DNA of 64,000 nt from Anaerolineae bacterium (lineage in GTDB: Bacteria > Chloroflexota > Anaerolineae > Aggregatilineales > Phototrophicaceae), in contig JALHNB010000010.1 of NCBI GenBank assembly GCA_022843745.1, positions 1 to 64,000 on the forward strand, given 5' to 3'. This document shows, one piece after another, positions 53,201 to 58,760 of this stretch (position 1 is the stretch's first letter; each line of letters opens with the position of its first letter). The notes below the pieces were generated by a model that saw only the letters and a program-made list of their open reading frames with translations, searched no databases and was not told where the DNA came from. The position numbers were made by a program, and so were the translations under genes.

Positions 53201-54117
53201 ATATCCCTAATTTCTACAACCGCAATCGTTGGGATGAAATGAGCATTTCTCTGATCGGTGACAGGCTGGAAATTTATCGTGATGGGCGCAGTTTCTTTGA
53301 GGACACCATCGAAAATTCGCCCGCTGCCGGGACGATTGAATTTGAGGCCGCACAGGTTGATATTCTTCGTATCGACGACTGCCTGATAACCGAGGCGGCT
53401 GCCAGCAGCAACGAAGGCGTGCGTTTCGCCTATGCGCTCATCAATGAAGTCACAACGCGCGATTTCCGTCTCCTGCGCAGCGATCTTGACGAAAATTTCG
53501 ACGATCAGTTCCGCACCGATGAATGGTGGCAGGATGGTTTTGGCGCTGTTGGCGAGTTCCGCAGCGATCCCAACGCAGCCACGCATCAGCTTTTCCTGCG
53601 CATGGTTCATCAGGGCATCCCGACATGGCGCTTATTCCGCGATGTGATCGGCGTGGCGTTGTTCGGCGCGGGGAACGATACGCGCACTTACAGCGATTCG
53701 ACGGATTTTTTCGTCAGCACTGAAGTCCGCTTCCCGGATAGTTCGCAGGGTACGGCCTGGCTCAGTGTGCGTACCAAACCCACGTTGACCGGGGCCGAAT
53801 TGACGGGCTATCGCCTGGAACTGCGCCGCAACGCTGACGGTACAACCGATGTGATTGTGCGCTTGCAGGGCGAGACTAGCCAGGAAACCTATTATGAAGG
53901 GCCGCTGCCGGGGAGCGAGAACGGCCTGCCGGAATGGATTAACCTGACAGCCGTGACCTATAAAGAAAAAGCGGCGTTTTTTGCCAATGGTCAGTTGATT
54001 GTCACGCTGGATAATGTCTCCGCTTTAGGTGGAACATTGGCGTTGGGTGTAGAGGCGGGGACAACTGCCGATTTTGACACGCTCCTGATCCGCGACACGA
54101 CTCCACATGGAGAATAA
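50254..54117 (+). CDS. Receptor-like Ser/Thr protein kinase with SH3b and jelly-roll extracytoplasmic domains
   Basis: 1287 residues. Cytoplasmic Hanks-type kinase domain (about 8-270): glycine loop VGKGGMATVYRA, Lys38, HRDIKPSN (129-136), DFG 149-151, MAPEQ. A charged juxtamembrane segment leads to one helix (343-364). Outside: a Thr/Pro-rich stretch (about 410-463), a bacterial SH3 domain (467-530; ITARGGPGSQYPAVATL, GSWFQIALADGSLGWI), a second, longer Thr/Pro stretch (538-690) and about 600 residues that read as three LamG/jelly-roll-like beta domains, which often bind sugars. The SH3b domain suggests wall binding. The stop overlaps the next gene (TAATG), coupling the kinase to the first Cx2PC protein. 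Confidence 0.93.
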   Translation: MIGTRLGPYELIEEVGKGGMATVYRAYQPALDRYVAVKVIHRSISGDSSATERFQREARLVTRLEHPHLLPIHDYNATHDPPYIVMRYLESGTLKDILDQDPIPLKEIGFMLRQVCAALDYAHRQGVIHRDIKPSNIMVDQDGNAFLTDFGIARISGMTGPGITGTGFAVGTPGYMAPEQGMGLEVDAGADIYALGVMTFQLITGRMPFDAETPLALIIKHINEVIPNVTDFNPSVPPELDAILSKALAKSSADRYETATEFAEAIVQAVGASSISTPVVLRHAAQNTINQIREERDERKAEIEATVTKFESQRGRVIDDRPTTRLQTDKSPIQPTLTPRRGFPITAIVVGLIVVAIGAALLITSNNNNESSLTLTETVVAILSETPFPTQEMTLIVAADATSAPQNTAVLIPSDTPTTTNTPTNTLTFTPTDTPTATVTETSTATFTPTHTPTNTLTPTPATPVVQALREITARGGPGSQYPAVATLETSEQLDIVGISEDGSWFQIALADGSLGWITTSSSLVNAYGALTVVPVAAAPTETPTDTPTSTYTPTDTPTSTPTLTNTPTDTPTKTETPTDTPTATNTPTTTATHTPTDTPTSTPTLTNTPTDTPTDTPTATATETSTATYTPTDTPTSTPTASETPTDTATPTFTPTDTPTATATETSTATYTPSVTATFIPSLTPVPAGRLPYVADFEGAESVLGWDFDPAVWQVVNEGGENLLIGKAALNQPLRIMGMGQPEWLNADASDLVINFSVNLDPQANGARLIFRYSDEGYNVLEILPGLMILRRNATTPDIFARESERILRTLQVPVQGNTWYNITLWVDGARIFIYLDRKLIVTQEDNIFPTLGAGEILLQLNSATRPVRFDDILIQRAAQISDHFGVAGVPSTWQTTSTTLTTIGQEDGGNQFLRIQGPVTITPQIQPVRDIHLTCRFWVEQGGYTMRLRKNAGGMLTFEYSAGNLSISQLDGAGGVVSAFNIPNFYNRNRWDEMSISLIGDRLEIYRDGRSFFEDTIENSPAAGTIEFEAAQVDILRIDDCLITEAAASSNEGVRFAYALINEVTTRDFRLLRSDLDENFDDQFRTDEWWQDGFGAVGEFRSDPNAATHQLFLRMVHQGIPTWRLFRDVIGVALFGAGNDTRTYSDSTDFFVSTEVRFPDSSQGTAWLSVRTKPTLTGAELTGYRLELRRNADGTTDVIVRLQGETSQETYYEGPLPGSENGLPEWINLTAVTYKEKAAFFANGQLIVTLDNVSALGGTLALGVEAGTTADFDTLLIRDTTPHGE

Positions 54118-54728
54118 TGCGCCTCGTTTTTAGACTCGCGTGTGCGCTCCTGCTCATTTTTACGGCATCTATTGGCATCATCCGTGCGCGTCCCTATGAC
54201 GACAGTCTGCTGGCATCGCTCAATCTGCCTGCTGTGGATTGCACAATGCCGTGCTGGTCGGGCATTCACCCTGGCATGACCAGTGAAGCTGCCGTTGAAA
54301 TTCTCCGCCATCACCCCTGGGTAGATCGGATGTCGGGGATTTCGCTCCTTCGTTGGACATGGAGTGGTCAACAGCCTGGCTGGATTGACGACAGCCGCCC
54401 TGGTGCGATTTCCAGTCACTATGGCACAGTCATTCAAATTGGCATCCCGACAAAACTTTCGATGGGCGATTTCTGGTTGATGTTCGATCAGGTGGAGCGC
54501 GGCGTGATCTTTGATTCAGGTTTGTCCGATTTGGTTTATAATTTTGTCAGTGTAGAAGACGGCTTGTTCTGGATTAAGGCAGATTTGGGATGCCCGATTC
54601 AAACACAGGAATTCTGGAAAGCATCGACTCTGATCTTAATTGGCGACATGTCCACCTTCGAGCGTTCTTATGCCGAGGATTTTAATGATTATACATTACC
54701 GGGGTGGCTGACCGATGTATCCTGTTGA
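54117..54728 (+). CDS. Cx2PC-family membrane-anchored protein, copy 1
   Basis: 203 residues; unknown family, six copies in this window. N-terminal helix (about 5-22), then GIIRARPYDD, then DCTMPCWSGIHPGMTSEAAVEIL. The four family cysteines are 42, 46, 159 and 203 (the last residue). Other shared points are a W-rich strand (LLRWTWSGQQPGW), MGDFWLMFDQ in place of the usual GDxWLLxGxP, and CPIQTQEFWKAST after the third cysteine. The start shares its A with the kinase stop, so it is translated with the kinase. Extracytoplasmic location is inferred from the anchor and cysteines. No enzyme motif is visible. Confidence 0.8.
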   Translation: MRLVFRLACALLLIFTASIGIIRARPYDDSLLASLNLPAVDCTMPCWSGIHPGMTSEAAVEILRHHPWVDRMSGISLLRWTWSGQQPGWIDDSRPGAISSHYGTVIQIGIPTKLSMGDFWLMFDQVERGVIFDSGLSDLVYNFVSVEDGLFWIKADLGCPIQTQEFWKASTLILIGDMSTFERSYAEDFNDYTLPGWLTDVSC

Positions 54729-54838
54729 AGCATGTAAAACGACAAAATCTCGCCTGCGATTGGCCTGGGATTGGCTGACCGATGTATCCTGTTGAACCGC
54801 ACGAAGCGACAAAATCTCGCCTGCGCCTCGCCTGGGAC
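54705..54838. repeat. 67-bp tandem duplication across a gene junction
   Basis: Units 54705-54771 and 54772-54838 match at about 56 of 67 positions. Each starts TGGCTGACCGATGTATCCTG. Unit 1 contains the end of copy 1 of the Cx2PC family; unit 2 contains the phosphatase start. The ATG at 54715 in unit 1 opens a 26-codon relic of the phosphatase N-terminus that ends WLTDVSC, like the upstream protein. Confidence 0.92.
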
Positions 54839-55348
54839 TGGGTGACTCGTCGTTCGCCCTGGGTTATTTTCCTGCGTGTTTATTCACAGCTCACCCGCCG
54901 CTTTACGGGTATACCCCCGCGCCGTTACAGCCAGATTACGCCCAATCTTTACGTTTGTGGGCAGTATGATTCACGTGGGCTGGAAGCGCTCAAGTCATGG
55001 GGTATCACGGGCGTGGTCAATCTGCGCCGCGAATTTGACGATCTGGCTGCGGGAATAGCGCCGGAGCGTTATCTCCACCTGCCTACTGAGGACAATACAG
55101 CCCCATCGTTGGAGCATTTGCGCAAAGGCGTCGATTTCATCACATCGGAGATCGAAAGTGGCGGCTCAGTCTATATTCACTGTGGCGTAGGCGTTGGCCG
55201 CGCACCGACGATGGCGGCAGCCTATCTGGTAAGCGTTGGCCTGACTCCCGATAATGCGTGGCAGATTATTCGCCGTGTCCGCCCGTTTATCTGGCCGAAT
55301 CGCCGCCAGCTTGCCAGTGTTCGGAAATTTGCTGAAGAATTGCAATGA
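54782..55348 (+). CDS. Dual-specificity protein phosphatase
   Basis: 188 residues. The signature VYIHCGVGVGRAPT gives the P-loop HCx5R (Cys134, Arg140), and Asp104 in LPTEDNTAPS is the likely general acid. NLYVCGQYDSRGLEALKSWGITGVVNLR is the usual N-terminal strand-helix of DSP/PTP-like enzymes. No signal peptide or membrane helix, so it acts in the cytoplasm, the side where the upstream kinase domain lies. The gene start sits in the second unit of a tandem duplication; its end overlaps the next Cx2PC gene by 4 bases (ATGA). Reversal of kinase signalling is inference from position. Confidence 0.88.
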   Translation: MYPVEPHEATKSRLRLAWDWVTRRSPWVIFLRVYSQLTRRFTGIPPRRYSQITPNLYVCGQYDSRGLEALKSWGITGVVNLRREFDDLAAGIAPERYLHLPTEDNTAPSLEHLRKGVDFITSEIESGGSVYIHCGVGVGRAPTMAAAYLVSVGLTPDNAWQIIRRVRPFIWPNRRQLASVRKFAEELQ

Positions 55349-55989
55349 GCGTGTGGCGTGTTTTATCCGGCGCGGCACTCCGTTTGACACTGCTATTCGG
55401 CGTGACGATTGGGCTGATTCGCGCCCGTCCCTATGACGATGGTGGGCTGGGTACGTTTCTCACCCCCTCTCTCAACTGCCCCGCGCCCTGCTGGAACGGC
55501 GTTCGCCCCGAATTCACCACCTACGAAGAAGCACTTTTACTGCTGGGATCGTCAGAAGCGATTCGCGATCTTGGCAGCGATATGCGCCAGGATAATGGGC
55601 ATATTTTTTGGAAATGGACGACCTCGCACTCACCCTTTCTGATGAATACCACCGATGTCGGTTACGCCAGCGTGGAAAAAAATGTCGTGAGTGGACTCTA
55701 TTTACCTGGCTTGCGCTCGTTTCCGGATACATGGTTTGCTCTGGGTGCGCCGCAGCAGGTGATCATCTACTCCAATGCGTTCTGGGGGATCAATAACGTC
55801 ATTTATCTTTCGGTTTATCCTGACGAACTCTATATTGCCAGCGCGATTTTCTGCGGGGCCACGCCTCGCGATTTATGGACTGCCAAACCATCTGTATTTA
55901 TCGGTCAGATGCCGGAATATTCAGAGCTTTATGCCTTTGTCTATGCGCCCGATGATTTTAAAGGTTGGCTGCCATCGCCACTGTGTTAG
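55345..55989 (+). CDS. Cx2PC-family membrane-anchored protein, copy 2
   Basis: 214 residues. Helix (about 9-25), GLIRARPYDD, NCPAPCWNGVRPEFTTYEEALLLL; cysteines 45, 49, 170 and 214, the last being the final residue. FPDTWFALGAP replaces the GDxWLLxGxP motif, and CGATPRDLWTAKPSVFIGQMP follows the third cysteine. It is coupled to the phosphatase by an ATGA overlap, which ties the family to the kinase-phosphatase pair at the level of translation. Confidence 0.8.
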   Translation: MSVWRVLSGAALRLTLLFGVTIGLIRARPYDDGGLGTFLTPSLNCPAPCWNGVRPEFTTYEEALLLLGSSEAIRDLGSDMRQDNGHIFWKWTTSHSPFLMNTTDVGYASVEKNVVSGLYLPGLRSFPDTWFALGAPQQVIIYSNAFWGINNVIYLSVYPDELYIASAIFCGATPRDLWTAKPSVFIGQMPEYSELYAFVYAPDDFKGWLPSPLC

Positions 55990-56012
55990 GGAGTGTTTGG
56001 AAATTCATGCAA

Positions 56013-56055
56013 CCTCACCCCCGGCCCGCTTCGCGTCCAATGCATTGGAGAGGGG
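56013..56055. repeat. Palindrome of the CCTCACCCCC/GGAGAGGGG family, copy 2
   Basis: CCTCACCCCCGGCCCGCTTCG, then CCAATGCATTGGAGAGGGG, related to 42103-42142. It divides the coupled genes (kinase to copy 2) from the second run of family genes. Confidence 0.75.
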
Positions 56056-56128
56056 AGTAAAAGATAGTGTTCGACGATAAAAAACTGAAATATTCAATCA
56101 AGCTCCAGGGCTTTGAACCTGATCGAGT

Positions 56129-56157
56129 TTTGTGCAGTAGAAAACCCACGCTATAGT
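56129..56157 (+). promoter_or_regulatory. Possible promoter of the second Cx2PC gene run
   Basis: TTTGTG (56129-56134), 17-base spacer, TATAGT (56152-56157), 29 bases before the ATG of copy 3. GAGGGTG serves as the ribosome-binding site. It would allow copies 3-6 to be transcribed without the kinase. Confidence 0.4.
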
Positions 56158-56185
56158 TGTAGAAATAAAGTGCGAGGGTGACTCC

Positions 56186-56773
56186 ATGCGCCTGTTGTTT
56201 AAATCTGCTTTCGCGTTGGTCATCGTGTTCATGTCATTTATCAGCGTGATCCGCGCCCGCCCGTATAGCGATAACGATTTTCGCAGCTTTTTCCTCCCGC
56301 CGGAAGATTGCCTCAAACCTTGCTGGCAGGGTATACGCCCTGGCAACACGACGATCAACGAGGCAGTGATGATTTTGGAAACGTCCGCCTGGGCGCAGAA
56401 TATCGTTGTCGATAAGCGAAAAATTAGCTGGTTATGGCGCGGAAATCACCCTGAATCAGTGGATACCGATACGCCGGGAACCATGTACATCAGCAATAAT
56501 CGCATCGCGGCGATTATCGTTCCCATTAACGTTGCTTTTGGTGATCTCCAGTTATTTTTTGGCCAACCGCGCTGGCGCAGTGCTGGCAAGTTTAATCATA
56601 ATGTCTCGGTTCAATTTACCTACCCGCACGAATATCTCACCCTGTCGGTGCGGCTGGAATGCCCCATGAACATCGTTTCGTTCTGGAATGCTCAACCCGA
56701 AATTGTCATCAACAGTATGCCCGCTGCCGGAATGCCCTATACGACCAACATCGAATTTTTGAAGAACTGCTGA
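56186..56773 (+). CDS. Cx2PC-family membrane-anchored protein, copy 3
   Basis: 195 residues. Helix (about 5-22), SVIRARPYSD, DCLKPCWQGIRPGNTTINEAVMIL; cysteines 42, 46, 159 and 195 (final residue). FGDLQLFFGQPRW and CPMNIVSFWNAQPEIVINSMP are the family blocks. Cysteine positions 42, 46 and 159 are exactly those of copy 1, so these two are the closest in spacing. First gene of a run of four closely packed copies. Confidence 0.8.
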   Translation: MRLLFKSAFALVIVFMSFISVIRARPYSDNDFRSFFLPPEDCLKPCWQGIRPGNTTINEAVMILETSAWAQNIVVDKRKISWLWRGNHPESVDTDTPGTMYISNNRIAAIIVPINVAFGDLQLFFGQPRWRSAGKFNHNVSVQFTYPHEYLTLSVRLECPMNIVSFWNAQPEIVINSMPAAGMPYTTNIEFLKNC

Positions 56774-56774
56774 C

Positions 56775-57398
56775 ATGATCGCCAAATGGTTTTTGAACGC
56801 CATCCTCTTAAAAACGGCTTTGATTCTCACGGTTCTGTTCACGCTTTTTATCACCCTCATTCGCGCTCAACCGTATGAGAATAGCGAACTCCGCGCGTTT
56901 TTGATTCCCTCAGATGATTGCATATCCCCTTGCTGGCAAGGTATTCGCCCCGGCGAAACTGATGTTTTCGGCGTGATGGAACTGCTCAAAGTCAATAAAT
57001 GGATCAGCACCGTTTTCTTTGAAAATTACTCGACGTTCAGCAATGGTTATATTCGCTGGAATTGGAGCAGCCTCCGACCCAGCGTGGTTTCGGGAGATGG
57101 CTCCAACAATCTGTGGTTTGACGAGAACATCACACAAAATTTTTATGTCGAGACGCAAATCCATTTTGGCGATGTATGGCTGCTGTTGGGCAAGCCAGAT
57201 TGGTTCAATATCCATCGGTCATATAATCGCATCCGAGTCGATGGCGTTTATCAGGATCAGGTTTTGATCGTGACTTTTGACATCCCTTGTTATCAGTCTG
57301 TGAGCCGCTTCTGGTTGGCTAAAACCGATATTGTATGGGTTAAAGACCTGCCTGCGGAGGGGACGCGCTCCGATAATCTGGTCGCGTCCTGCCGCTAA
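56775..57398 (+). CDS. Cx2PC-family membrane-anchored protein, copy 4
   Basis: 207 residues, starting one base after the stop of copy 3. Helix (about 11-30), TLIRAQPYEN, DCISPCWQGIRPGETDVFGVMELL; cysteines 49, 53, 172 and 206. FGDVWLLLGKPDW is the clearest example of the second motif, and CYQSVSRFWLAKTDIVWVKDLP follows the third cysteine. One residue (Arg) follows the last cysteine. Confidence 0.8.
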   Translation: MIAKWFLNAILLKTALILTVLFTLFITLIRAQPYENSELRAFLIPSDDCISPCWQGIRPGETDVFGVMELLKVNKWISTVFFENYSTFSNGYIRWNWSSLRPSVVSGDGSNNLWFDENITQNFYVETQIHFGDVWLLLGKPDWFNIHRSYNRIRVDGVYQDQVLIVTFDIPCYQSVSRFWLAKTDIVWVKDLPAEGTRSDNLVASCR

Positions 57399-58061
57399 AT
57401 GGCACGTTTTTTCTTGCTCACGGCGCTGGTGATTACGATCCTATTCGCAGTAATCGTCGGCCTGATTCGCGCTCAATCTTATGACGACTCTGATGTAAGC
57501 ACTTTCCTCACTTCACCGGACGATTGCCCAATGCCTTGTTGGGAGAACATCCGCCCGGACGTTACAAGTATTGATGATGCGCTGCGGATTCTCGAAACGC
57601 ATCCCTGGATAGATACCATTACCTATCCGGATATTCTTTTTGATAAGCGCACCTATTGGTCATGGAGCGCGACACGGCCAAATCTCATTAACCCTTCCCT
57701 TCGTGGACATAGTATGCCGGGTTGGGACAATACCTGGTGGAGCATTGAAATTTCAACGGTTATCCCACTCGGCGATTTTGTTTTGTCGCTGGGACAGCCA
57801 GACAGCTTCATGATTCTCACAATTGCATCCAACACCAAAGTGGTAAAAATAATGCCCATTGTTGTCTATCGAGATTCAGGTCTCATGATTTATAACTTTG
57901 TCGATTGCCCTGCCCGGATGGATCATTTATGGAATAATTGGGGGACGATTGTCTATGGTGATGTGGAATTGAACTATGAGGGGGAAGTCTATCAGTTTGA
58001 CCATTATACGCTTCCCTACTGGCTTTTCGTGGATGCGTCCGATGCCGGTTGCAGTGGTTAG
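57399..58061 (+). CDS. Cx2PC-family membrane-anchored protein, copy 5
   Basis: 220 residues, ATG directly after the TAA of copy 4. Helix (about 4-22), GLIRAQSYDD, DCPMPCWENIRPDVTSIDDALRIL; cysteines 43, 47, 170 and 218. LGDFVLSLGQPDS and CPARMDHLWNNWGTIVYGD are the family blocks. The W-rich strand is YWSWSATRPN. Confidence 0.8.
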   Translation: MARFFLLTALVITILFAVIVGLIRAQSYDDSDVSTFLTSPDDCPMPCWENIRPDVTSIDDALRILETHPWIDTITYPDILFDKRTYWSWSATRPNLINPSLRGHSMPGWDNTWWSIEISTVIPLGDFVLSLGQPDSFMILTIASNTKVVKIMPIVVYRDSGLMIYNFVDCPARMDHLWNNWGTIVYGDVELNYEGEVYQFDHYTLPYWLFVDASDAGCSG

Positions 58062-58066
58062 CTCGC

Positions 58067-58699
58067 ATGTCGCGCCATTATTTTTTTCGCTCTTTGCTCC
58101 GGTTAGCTGCACCGCTTCTGGTGATATGCCTGCTATCCATCGGCTTAATTCGTTTCCGGCCCTACTATAATGCTCAGGCTGAAGATTTTTTTGCGCCTCC
58201 TGAATCCTGCACTGCGCCATGTTTTATGGGTATTCGCCCCGGCGTGACCTTAATTGGGGAAGCAGCGATGATTTTGATACGGCGCGGCTGGACTCAAGAG
58301 AGACTTCGGGATCGTGAGGTCGCGGATTTTACCGAATTAGACAGTGGGCAACGCTATTTTTCGACGGACAGCGAACGGATCAAGTTGTATATCAGGAAAA
58401 ATGTCGTGCAGGTTATCGAAATCATCGAAACACCCTTTCAACTGGGCGATCTTTGGCTGCTGCTCGGCAGACCGGATATGGTCTATGGCTTCGTGGACAG
58501 TCAGGGAAGGGTCATCCGAAATCTGGTCTATTCGGATGCGATGTTCTCGATTGGCTATGTTCTGCACTCCTGCTCGGCCTCGCTTCGAGAATTATCACAA
58601 ACGCAACCGGATGTGATGTGGTCGAGCATCAAATTCAATACGATCCACCCCATTTTAGAACCTTCATTTTATGCGCTGCGCACGTGTGATGAGAGTTAG
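58067..58699 (+). CDS. Cx2PC-family membrane-anchored protein, copy 6
   Basis: 210 residues from the ATG at 58067, 5 bases after the stop of copy 5; a TTG at 58049 would overlap that gene. Helix (about 12-29), GLIRFRPYYN, SCTAPCFMGIRPGVTLIGEAAMIL; cysteines 48, 52, 169 and 207. LGDLWLLLGRPDM is present. This is the most diverged copy: Phe replaces the Trp after the second cysteine, and the W-rich strand is lost (ELDSGQRYF). Confidence 0.78.
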   Translation: MSRHYFFRSLLRLAAPLLVICLLSIGLIRFRPYYNAQAEDFFAPPESCTAPCFMGIRPGVTLIGEAAMILIRRGWTQERLRDREVADFTELDSGQRYFSTDSERIKLYIRKNVVQVIEIIETPFQLGDLWLLLGRPDMVYGFVDSQGRVIRNLVYSDAMFSIGYVLHSCSASLRELSQTQPDVMWSSIKFNTIHPILEPSFYALRTCDES

Positions 58700-58760
58700 G
58701 CGTTTATCGTGCCTGCTGATCGGGATATAATTCGGGTCAATTATTGAAGGCGAAGTGTCT

